From positions 1 through 26,329 of the forward strand of contig CAMLOR010000022.1 in assembly GCA_946481615.1 (NCBI GenBank): a stretch of 26,329 nucleotides of DNA. The letters are read 5' to 3'. This document shows positions 16,117 through 22,209 of the stretch, in pieces (position 1 is the first letter of the stretch; each line of letters opens with the position of its first letter). Below the pieces are notes generated by a model. It did not search any database. It was not told the DNA's origin and saw only the letters and a list, made by a program, of their open reading frames with translations. Made by a program: the position numbers and the translations under genes. Origin of the DNA: an uncultured Aquimonas sp. Its GTDB lineage: Bacteria > Pseudomonadota > Gammaproteobacteria > Xanthomonadales > Xanthomonadaceae.

Positions 16117-16590
16117 ATGGCCGGTACGCCGTTGTCTGCTGCCGCGCACGCGTCGCGACGTCGACGCGAGGATGCCGTGCTCGCGCGGGCGGAGGCGATC
16201 CTGTGGCGGCGCTTGCAGCGCCGCGGGCGCCTGGACAACCCGCGGCAGGCGGAGCACTACCTGCGGCTGCGGCTCGCCGGGTTGCTGCACGAGGAACTGC
16301 ACGCCGTCTGGCTCGACGGCCACCACCGCATCATCGCCTGCGACGTCCTGGCCAAGGGCGCGCTGGATCGCGCGACGATCGACCCGCGCGTGGTCGTGCA
16401 GTGCGCGCTGCAACGCAATGCGCGCTACGCCATCCTCGCGCACAACCACCCCAGCGGCGTGGCGGAGGCCAGTGCGGAGGATGTGCGCTGGACCCGGGAG
16501 GTGCGCAAGGTGTTGCGGATGATCGAGGTGCGGCTGTTGGTGCACTTCGTGGTCGGGGATGGCGAGGTCGCCTCGGTTCCAGCGAGGTGA
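16117..16590 (+). CDS. Short RadC-like JAB/MPN-domain protein, copy 1
   Basis: A 157-residue protein consisting almost only of the RadC JAB metalloprotease-like domain, without the N-terminal helix-hairpin-helix part of full-length RadC. Metal-site residues are visible: Glu59/Glu60 (HEELHAVWLD), His109-Asn-His111-Pro-Ser-Gly and Asp122 (SAED), the JAMM pattern. Such short RadC proteins are frequent in prophages, satellites and integrative elements and have no settled function. ATG 16117 is chosen for the strong GGAGG six bases upstream; the frame is open 49 codons further through the structured RNA. The N terminus is basic and alanine-rich (HASRRRRED). The stop codon TGA is embedded in 17-bp repeat copy 3. 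A second copy lies at 18684-19232. Confidence 0.85.
   Translation: MAGTPLSAAAHASRRRREDAVLARAEAILWRRLQRRGRLDNPRQAEHYLRLRLAGLLHEELHAVWLDGHHRIIACDVLAKGALDRATIDPRVVVQCALQRNARYAILAHNHPSGVAEASAEDVRWTREVRKVLRMIEVRLLVHFVVGDGEVASVPAR
16145..16374 (+). repeat. 230-bp direct repeat inside radC copy 1
   Basis: By base-by-base reading this stretch is identical to 18787-19016. It begins 28 bases into radC copy 1 and stops abruptly; the remaining ~215 bases of the two genes differ at many positions. This pattern fits gene conversion or a recent partial duplication. Confidence 0.9.
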
Positions 16591-16601
16591 CAGATTCCTA
16601 G
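16585..16601 (+). repeat. 17-bp repeat, copy 3
   Basis: AGGTGACAGATTCCTAG, identical to copy 2. Its TGA is the stop codon of radC copy 1. The DNA after it (GCGGCGCAGCA...) resembles the DNA after copy 4, showing that repeat and flank travel together. Confidence 0.88.
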
Positions 16602-16671
16602 CTGCGGCGCAGCACGTCGCGCCGCGCGAGTTTCGATACCGTGGCAGCCACTCCACTTCTCGGCGCTGACC

Positions 16672-17490
16672 ATGCCTCGTAGCCGCTCCTCCTTCTTCGA
16701 CAACCTCACCCGGATGCCGTGGCCGGTCGGTGCGGGCTTCGCGCTGCTCACTCTTCTGTCCGGGTTGTGGTGGGTTCCCGCATTCCTCGCGCGCAGCGAA
16801 AACCCCTTTCTGGTTGCCTTCGGGAAACAGGCCGCTACCGGCGCGCTCGATCCGCTGGTGTACTTGGCGGCGGGGCTGTGTGGCTTGGCCGCAGCGGTGT
16901 CGGCCTTTCAGCGCCATCGGCGCAGAAGGTTGCTCGATAGCCGCGCGGGGATTGAGTCGCTACGTGCGATGAGCTGGCGCGAGTTGGAGCAACTCGTTGC
17001 CGAAGCCTACGAGAGGTTGGGATTCGAGGTGGAGGAATCGGCGACGCGCGGAGCGGATGGTGGCGTGGATCTGCGGCTCAGGCGCCACGGCGCGCTCACG
17101 CTGGTGCAGTGCAAGCACTGGCGCACGCAGCGCGTAGGGGCGCCCGTCGTGCGGGAGCAGTTCGGGTTGCTGGCGCATCACGGGGCGGCTGCCGTGGTGA
17201 TCGTCACCACCGGCGATTTCACGGCTGAGGCGAGGGCATTCGCGCAAAGCAAGCCGATCGAGTTGGTGGCGGGGCCGGAGTTGCTGGCGCTGGTGCAAAG
17301 CGTGCAGCGAAAGACGGAGCCACCCACGCCTACTCCGGCGGCACCGAAGGCGCCGCCCGCTCAAACAGTCGCAGCCACCTGTCCGTTGTGCGCGGCCCCG
17401 ATGGTTCCGCGCACCGCGCGGCAGTCCGGCGCGCGGTTTCTCGGTTGCTCGACGTTTCCGGCGTGTCGCGGGACCCGCCCAATAGCGTGA
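16672..17490 (+). CDS. Membrane-anchored Mrr-type nuclease with topoisomerase C4 zinc finger
   Basis: A 272-residue protein. Two transmembrane helices lie at about residues 18-40 and 58-80. An Mrr_cat restriction-like domain follows from residue ~100 (MSWRELEQLVAEAYERLGFE), with Asp133 (GGVDLRL) and Gln146-Cys-Lys148 (LVQCKHW) as the PD-(D/Q)xK site. After a proline/alanine linker comes a C-terminal C4 zinc finger of topoisomerase I type with Cys237, Cys240, Cys259 and Cys265. The same architecture is common in Xanthomonas-group genomes as an uncharacterised restriction endonuclease, probably acting on incoming DNA at the inner membrane. ATG 16672 lies 70 bases after the 17-bp repeat; no strong Shine-Dalgarno is visible. 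Its C-terminal end recurs as a remnant at 19273-19347. It converges on rhuM with 28 bases between stops. Confidence 0.87.
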   Translation: MPRSRSSFFDNLTRMPWPVGAGFALLTLLSGLWWVPAFLARSENPFLVAFGKQAATGALDPLVYLAAGLCGLAAAVSAFQRHRRRRLLDSRAGIESLRAMSWRELEQLVAEAYERLGFEVEESATRGADGGVDLRLRRHGALTLVQCKHWRTQRVGAPVVREQFGLLAHHGAAAVVIVTTGDFTAEARAFAQSKPIELVAGPELLALVQSVQRKTEPPTPTPAAPKAPPAQTVAATCPLCAAPMVPRTARQSGARFLGCSTFPACRGTRPIA

Positions 17491-17518
17491 GGCAGGCCGA
17501 GTGTAGTCAACCCTGACA

Positions 17519-18577
17519 CTAGCTCTGCGGCTTCTCGTTGATCGCGGCGAACCGGCGACTTTCGACAACGAGACGATCGAAATCGCTTTCAAAGATCCGA
17601 TCCTGCACGATACGGTACTTCTCGAACTCGCTCTCGGCATGCGAGCGTGCAATCTCGGCGCTGACCTTGCCGGCATCCTGCAACACCTCGCGGTCGGTCG
17701 CGGCCAGGAACCGGTTCAGGCGGGTTTCCCAGTCCTGCATGGTCATCGGGATCTTGCGTAGCGCCATGTCCTCGGCCACGTCGAGGTAGGCGTTCACCAG
17801 CCGGGAAAGCTGCGCAAGCTCCGGCGCGGTCAGGTAGTTCTTCGCTACGACCACATCGAACTTCTGGATCTTTCCCGAGGGTGCATCGGTCCAGGTGTGC
17901 AGACCCATGTGCTCGCGGGCTGCATCGGCGCGGTCGATGATGACCTCGGCGGCCGTCTGCCCATGAATCGCCCAGTGCAGCTTGTTCTGCACGCTCGCGA
18001 AAAACCGCTTGGTAGCCTGCGCGGTCACGTCGTAGTCGACGGACGTCGCGTAGATATCGGTGATCTTCTGGTAGAACTTGCGCTCGGACAGCCGTATTTC
18101 GCGGACGCGCTGAAGCTGCTCTTCGAAGTAGCGGTCGCTGAGAACGGAACCGCCTCGCTTGAGGCGCTCGTCGTCCATCGCGAAACCCTTGATCGTGAAC
18201 TCCTCGACGACGACGGTGGCCCACTTACGGAATTGCACGGCACGCTCGGAGTTGACCTTGTAGCCGACAGCGATCGTCGCCGAGAGGTTGTAGTGCTGGG
18301 TGTCGTAGGTCTTGCCGTCGGCGGCAGTTATCCGAAATTTTCGGATAACTGCCTCTTCCTGCAGTTCGCTGTCCGCAAAGACGGTCTTCAGATGGTAATT
18401 GACGGTGCGAACGTCGACGTCGTAGAGCTGCGCCATCATCTTCTGGCTGAGCCAGACGTTCTCGTCCGCATAAACTGCCTCGACGCCACCCGCACCGCTG
18501 GCGGCAATGAAGGTCAGGTACTCGGCGGCGGACGAGCGGACGAGCGAGGAGGGCGGCGCATTCTTCTTGCGGGTCAT
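17519..18577 (-). CDS. RhuM-family protein
   Basis: A 352-residue member of the RhuM family (named after the Salmonella SPI-3 gene), which is commonly carried on mobile and defence islands and whose biochemical role is unsettled. Seen: the N-terminal region VWLSQKMMAQLYDVDVRTVNYHL (about residues 41-63), which looks like a helix-turn-helix; then QEEAVIRKFRITAADGKTYDTQHYNL and GYKVNSERAVQFRKWA, the family core; then RVREIRLSERKFYQKITDIYATSVDYD. The C-terminal third is charged and helical. Length matches the family (330-350). It sits between the two radC modules, opposite in direction to them. Its TAG stop lies in the CCCTGACACTAGC stretch that closes module 1. The ATG start has no ideal Shine-Dalgarno. 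Confidence 0.9.
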   Translation of the reverse strand: MTRKKNAPPSSLVRSSAAEYLTFIAASGAGGVEAVYADENVWLSQKMMAQLYDVDVRTVNYHLKTVFADSELQEEAVIRKFRITAADGKTYDTQHYNLSATIAVGYKVNSERAVQFRKWATVVVEEFTIKGFAMDDERLKRGGSVLSDRYFEEQLQRVREIRLSERKFYQKITDIYATSVDYDVTAQATKRFFASVQNKLHWAIHGQTAAEVIIDRADAAREHMGLHTWTDAPSGKIQKFDVVVAKNYLTAPELAQLSRLVNAYLDVAEDMALRKIPMTMQDWETRLNRFLAATDREVLQDAGKVSAEIARSHAESEFEKYRIVQDRIFESDFDRLVVESRRFAAINEKPQS

Positions 18578-18645
18578 ACAAGCTCGAAGTCGGAGCGCAA
18601 AAGATGATCAAGTTGCGGAAGACGGTTCATTGTAAGGCACGCTGC

Positions 18646-18662
18646 GGCCCACACAGTGGGCC
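18646..18662. promoter_or_regulatory. 17-base palindrome between rhuM and radC copy 2
   Basis: GGCCCAC-ACA-GTGGGCC, a perfect 7-bp inverted repeat with a 3-base spacer, lies 69 bases upstream of the rhuM ATG and 22 bases before the earliest radC-2 start. It could be an operator for rhuM (whose product appears to have a DNA-binding helix) or a small hairpin. A TACAAT -10-like box for rhuM reads on the minus strand at 18629-18634. Function is inferred. Confidence 0.4.
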
Positions 18663-18683
18663 TGCAAGGCCAGCATCGCGTCA

Positions 18684-19232
18684 TTGTCGGCAAACGACGG
18701 GGTGTGGGGAAACGCAACGTCATTCTCGGCGACATCTGGCACGAGCACGTGCGAAGCGATACCGCGCTCGCAGCTTGTCGCGGTCACGCACGCGTCGCGA
18801 CGTCGACGCGAGGATGCCGTGCTCGCGCGGGCGGAGGCGATCCTGTGGCGGCGCTTGCAGCGCCGCGGGCGCCTGGACAACCCGCGGCAGGCGGAGCACT
18901 ACCTGCGGCTGCGGCTCGCCGGGTTGCTGCACGAGGAACTGCACGCCGTCTGGCTCGACGGCCACCACCGCATCATCGCCTGCGACGTCCTGGCCAAGGG
19001 CGCGCTGGATCGCGCGCAGGTCGAGCCGCGCGTGGTCGTGCAGTGGGCGCTGCAACGCAATGCGCGCTACGCCATCCTCGCGCACAACCACCCGAGCGGC
19101 GTGGCGGAGGCCAGTGCGGAGGATGTGCGCTGGACGCGGCAGGTGCGGGAGGCGTTGGGAATGTTCGAGGTGGGGCTGTTGGTTCACTTCGTGATCGGGG
19201 CGGGCGAGGTCATCGCGATCCCGGCGAAGTGA
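18684..19232 (+). CDS. Short RadC-like JAB-domain protein, copy 2, with replaced N terminus
   Basis: Open frame of 182 codons whose last ~148 residues match radC copy 1: the same HEELHAVWLD, AHNHPSG and SAED metal-site blocks, so the JAB domain is complete. The first ~35 residues come from unrelated sequence, since homology to copy 1 starts sharply at 18787. The only in-frame starts are TTG 18684 and GTG 18702, and neither has a convincing Shine-Dalgarno, nor the structured leader of copy 1. Whether it is expressed is therefore doubtful; it may be a 5'-truncated gene that is only open by chance. The 3' half differs from copy 1 at many positions, mostly conservative or silent. The stop TGA lies in repeat copy 4. 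Confidence 0.6.
   Translation: MSANDGVWGNATSFSATSGTSTCEAIPRSQLVAVTHASRRRREDAVLARAEAILWRRLQRRGRLDNPRQAEHYLRLRLAGLLHEELHAVWLDGHHRIIACDVLAKGALDRAQVEPRVVVQWALQRNARYAILAHNHPSGVAEASAEDVRWTRQVREALGMFEVGLLVHFVIGAGEVIAIPAK
18787..19016 (+). repeat. 230-bp direct repeat inside radC copy 2
   Basis: Identical by eye to 16145-16374. Its left edge is also the point where homology between the two modules begins, so the recombination junction is at or near 18787. Confidence 0.9.
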
Positions 19233-19243
19233 CAGATTCCTGG
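19227..19243 (+). repeat. 17-bp repeat, copy 4 (two mismatches)
   Basis: AAGTGACAGATTCCTGG differs from copies 2 and 3 at the second and sixteenth bases. Its TGA is the stop codon of radC copy 2, the same register as copy 3. Followed by CCGCGGCGCAGCAG, similar to the flank of copy 3. Confidence 0.8.
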
Positions 19244-19272
19244 CCGCGGCGCAGCAGGTGTCGCGGCTTCGC

Positions 19273-19347
19273 GTCGGCTACGCTGCCGGCGCGGCGTTTG
19301 TAGGCTGTTCGCGATTCCCTGCGCGCCGCGGGACGAGGCCAGCGTGA
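19273..19347 (+). pseudogene. C-terminal remnant of a second membrane-anchored nuclease gene
   Basis: In one frame this stretch reads AGAAFVGCSRFPARRGTRPA followed by TGA, aligned to the end of the nuclease at 16672-17490 (SGARFLGCSTFPACRGTRPIA, stop). Only the end of the zinc finger survives: the third cysteine is kept and the fourth is arginine. The ~240 upstream codons, including membrane helices and catalytic domain, are missing; the DNA passes directly from the post-radC flank into this tail. It is a deletion derivative of a radC-nuclease module. Confidence 0.8.
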
Positions 19348-19369
19348 GGTATTGGAATTGGACCCTGGC

Positions 19370-19879
19370 CTAGCGATAAGGAAGCCAAGCGAACACGGGT
19401 CGACGCGATGGCCGTGATGGAGGCACGTACTCGCCGATGACGGGATCAGGCGATCCACGTGCGCGTCGATTGAACATCGTCGTTATCGAGAAGGCCTCGA
19501 AGTCGGGCAAGTACCGCAGGACCAGGAAGGCCAAGGGCGGCAACACGATGGAAACGGTGAGACCGGCGGGATCGCGCGAGGCGTGGATGAGACCTTTGCA
19601 ACCGCATCGGTCCCACACCATCGCTTCGATCGACGGAGCAAAGTGAAACAGCGGGTTGGTGCGGTGGCGATGGTCGATGTGCATCCAGCCCCAGGTAGCC
19701 GTGCCGCGGAACAGATAGATGGGCGCCTCGCGTGGACAAGTCGACAGAAGACCACCCGGCATCACGCCAAAGGTCGGATCGCCATCTACCAGCCATTGGT
19801 CGAAAGGGTGCTCTGCCATGCGTTGCCTTACGTACGATTCATCGCCGGAATTGACCGGCACTCGATCGAGGATTAGCAT
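19370..19879 (-). CDS. Unrecognised protein, 169 residues
   Basis: I do not recognise this protein. The sequence from MLILDRVPVNSGDESYVRQR to the end has a normal amino-acid mix. It contains a His-rich segment (TWGWMHIDHRHRTNPLFHF near residues 61-79) and a hydrophobic stretch near 112-128 (VSIVLPPLAFLVLRYL) that could be a membrane helix or a buried strand pair. ATG 19879 is preceded by GAGG and is preferred over ATG 20002, which would lie in the terminator-like hairpin at 19994. Its TAG stop overlaps the CCTGGCCTAGC that closes module 2, mirroring rhuM at module 1. It is the only gene in this orientation in the area; codon use is mixed. Could be cargo of the same mobile region. Confidence 0.55.
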   Translation of the reverse strand: MLILDRVPVNSGDESYVRQRMAEHPFDQWLVDGDPTFGVMPGGLLSTCPREAPIYLFRGTATWGWMHIDHRHRTNPLFHFAPSIEAMVWDRCGCKGLIHASRDPAGLTVSIVLPPLAFLVLRYLPDFEAFSITTMFNRRARGSPDPVIGEYVPPSRPSRRPVFAWLPYR

Positions 19880-19993
19880 TTGCCTCGCTGAAGACGATTG
19901 ATCCGCCGGAGTGGCACGAAGGCGAGATCCCTGGAGCAGCAGCTTGGGCCACCGCGCAAGCGCCAAGCGGGACGGGGTGTACGCCGTCCGCAT

Positions 19994-20025
19994 CGAAGCC
20001 ACCCTTGCGGTGGCTTCGTCGTTTT
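19994..20025 (+). terminator. Strong hairpin followed by T run
   Basis: CGAAGCCACC (19994-20003) pairs perfectly with GGTGGCTTCG (20009-20018) around a 5-base loop, followed by TCGTTTTT. It looks like a rho-independent terminator reading rightwards, but no plus-strand gene ends just upstream. It may instead belong to a repeat-like structured element with the hairpin at 20055. Confidence 0.55.
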
Positions 20026-20344
20026 TGGCGTTCGGTTTCTACGAACGCATGAGCGAGCGAAGAAGCGCCGCTTTCGCTCGTGGGCCCTCAGCCGCACGCC
20101 GCCGTTGACGACGAAGCCGTCCGATGGCGTCTTTGCTCGCGCCCCGACCGCAACGCAAACAACGATGACATCCGCGTGCATCTCCCGCCCGGGCCGGTTA
20201 CCCTTCGGCCTTCGCGGGGCGTCGGGGGGCGCAATCGATGATCCATGCCTTGCCGCGGTACGTCAGCGCGGCGCACATCCACGATGCCGAATTCACGAAC
20301 GCACGTCGTTGCGCGTGCGCTCCGGTGGTGAAGGAACCCATTCG
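20026..20344. other. Hairpin-rich intergenic stretch before the secreted-protein operon
   Basis: No convincing gene. A second stem is at 20055-20079 (GAGCGA...TCGCTC plus inner AAGC/GCTT). Sequence 20098-20116 is an imperfect inverted copy (about 16 of 19) of 20012-20030, so 19994-20116 could fold as one unit. Downstream to 20344 I see only an AAGGAA ribosome site shortly before the ATG at 20345 and no clear sigma-70 boxes. Confidence 0.5.
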
Positions 20345-22204
20345 ATGATTTCAATCCGTTTCGCGACGGCGGCGTTGCTGCTGTCGGCCGTGGCCTGCCC
20401 GGCCGTCGCCCAGGTCTGCCCGATTCCGCCGGCGCCGACCGACTGCCTGCAACTGGAGGTCGGCGAGGTGCAGTCGCAGGTGCTGCATCCCGGACAGGTG
20501 CTGTGCGTGGAGCCGGGGGCTGCGACGCAGGAATACACCGTGGTTCCGGTGAATTATGTGCCCACCTCGGATGCGCAGCCGACGTTCCTCGCCAACGACG
20601 TCATTCCCGTGACCGGGCCGCCGGCGCCGATGCCGGCCAAGTCGGGTGCGCTGGCGCTGGGGTTGCCGGGCGAGCCTTTCATCGCCAGCGATGTCGACAG
20701 CATCGATATCGCCGCGACAGCCGCCAGGGACGACGAGCTGGCGCAGCTGCTCGCCGGCAAGCGCCGCGAGCAGGCGCTGATCCAGCGCGGCCGCGGCAGC
20801 AAGCTCCTGCCCACCTCGCCTCCGGCGGTCGGCGATCTGCTGGATATCCAGGTGGCGCCCGGATGCAGCGGCCCGCTGGACATGCGCAAGGCGCGGATCG
20901 AAACGGTGTCGCCGGCCGTCGCCGGGCAGCCTCGTCTCTATTTCGCACAGGAAGTGGTGGATGACGGTGCCGGCGGATGGATGCCGGCGGTGCCCGGCGG
21001 CTTCACGAACACCGACTTCGATTCCATTCGCAAGGCGTACGAGGAGCCCGTCACCACGCCCCCGACGAGTTATCCGCTTACAGGTTCGACCAACCCGTCC
21101 AGCATCGCCACCACCGATGCGCGCGCTGTGGTGACGACGAATTTCGGCGAGCCGACCGACGTCGATGGCAACGGCGGCATCGTGGTGTTCTTCACCCGCT
21201 GGATGAACGAGCTGTCGCCGCCCGCCAGCAGCGTCGTGACGCTTTCGCATTTCGACGCGCGCGATCTGTTCTCGTCGGCGCCCGCGTCCTGCCCGCGCAG
21301 CAACGAAGGCGAGATCGTCTACATGGCCGTGCCGGACCCGACCGGCGTGGTCAACTCCAACGTGCGCACGTACTCGTTCATCCTGGGCGAGACCATCCGC
21401 AGCATGGCGCACGAGATGACCCGCCTGACCCACGCCGGGCGACGGATCTATGTGACCGCCGCGCCGGGGCTCGAAGAGCGCTGGCTGGATCAGGCCCTGG
21501 CCTGGATGTCGAGCGAATTGCTGTTCTACCGGAACTCGGTCGGACTGGCACCGCGCGGCAACATCGTCGTGACCAATCTGACCACCGGGCCTTATGCCTC
21601 GCGCCGCGTGGCCGCCTTCAATGGCTTCGCGAACAGGATCTTCGGATCGTTGCGGCAATACTATCTGTTCGCGAGCGGCGGCCAGTATCCGGGCCGCTAC
21701 AGTGTGCTGACCACCACGCCGGCCAGCGCGGACAGCGGCGTGTTCCCCGGCGTGACGGCTGCCTTCCTGCGCTACGCGCTCGACCGCGCCAACGGCGACG
21801 ATGCGGCGACCTTGCGCGCCATGATCGACTCGCCGCTCACCGGCCAGGCCAAGCTCGAATCGATCTTCGGCGCCGACATGCGCGACTGGGCGCGGGATTT
21901 CGGCGTGGCCATGTATGCCGACGACAACGCGTTCACGGTCGATCCGATCTATCGGACGCCGAGCTGGCATTACCGCTCCATCTTCATCGCGTTGAACACC
22001 ACCTACCCGCTCACGACCGCCCCGTTGACGGACGGTGTGTCCTACACGCCCGCGGGGCTCGACCAGAACGGTGGCCTGCGCTGGCTGCGCTTCGGCGTGG
22101 ACATCGGAACGCCGGGGGTCGCGCCGCCGGCGACGTTCCAATACACCTTGCCCGCAGCCGCGCCGATGACGCCGCTGCGCGTCGCCGTGGTACGGACCAA
22201 GTGA
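20345..22204 (+). CDS. Secreted M30/hyicolysin-like protein with degenerate zinc motif
   Basis: A 619-residue exported protein. Signal peptide MISIRFATAALLLSAVACPAVAQ with likely cleavage before VCPIPP. The middle resembles the M30 (hyicolysin-like) metalloprotease family: LSHFDARDLF, SCPRSNEGEIVYMAVPDP, SMAHEMTRLTHAGRRIYV, then LEERWLDQALAWMSSELLFY. In active relatives as I know them the helix reads HExxH (for example HEFQH) and the next one WLNEGLSH. Here His356-Glu357 is followed by Met-Thr-Arg360, and the downstream Glu is Gln383, so two zinc ligands are gone. The fold seems kept but protease activity is unlikely. A C-terminal region after ~530 has beta-rich sequence. ATG 20345 gives an intact signal peptide and has AAGGAA upstream. 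The repeat-protein gene follows after 5 bases, so the two are almost surely one operon. Confidence 0.82.
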   Translation: MISIRFATAALLLSAVACPAVAQVCPIPPAPTDCLQLEVGEVQSQVLHPGQVLCVEPGAATQEYTVVPVNYVPTSDAQPTFLANDVIPVTGPPAPMPAKSGALALGLPGEPFIASDVDSIDIAATAARDDELAQLLAGKRREQALIQRGRGSKLLPTSPPAVGDLLDIQVAPGCSGPLDMRKARIETVSPAVAGQPRLYFAQEVVDDGAGGWMPAVPGGFTNTDFDSIRKAYEEPVTTPPTSYPLTGSTNPSSIATTDARAVVTTNFGEPTDVDGNGGIVVFFTRWMNELSPPASSVVTLSHFDARDLFSSAPASCPRSNEGEIVYMAVPDPTGVVNSNVRTYSFILGETIRSMAHEMTRLTHAGRRIYVTAAPGLEERWLDQALAWMSSELLFYRNSVGLAPRGNIVVTNLTTGPYASRRVAAFNGFANRIFGSLRQYYLFASGGQYPGRYSVLTTTPASADSGVFPGVTAAFLRYALDRANGDDAATLRAMIDSPLTGQAKLESIFGADMRDWARDFGVAMYADDNAFTVDPIYRTPSWHYRSIFIALNTTYPLTTAPLTDGVSYTPAGLDQNGGLRWLRFGVDIGTPGVAPPATFQYTLPAAAPMTPLRVAVVRTK

Positions 22205-22209
22205 GCGCC

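Noticed and set aside
16145..19016. radC duplication as a sign of composite transposon ends
   Set aside because: The copies are direct, internal to genes and not flanked by insertion-sequence features.
18608..19187. Minus-strand frames opposite radC copy 2
   Set aside because: The same frames appear opposite radC copy 1; they mirror the duplicated plus-strand JAB domain.
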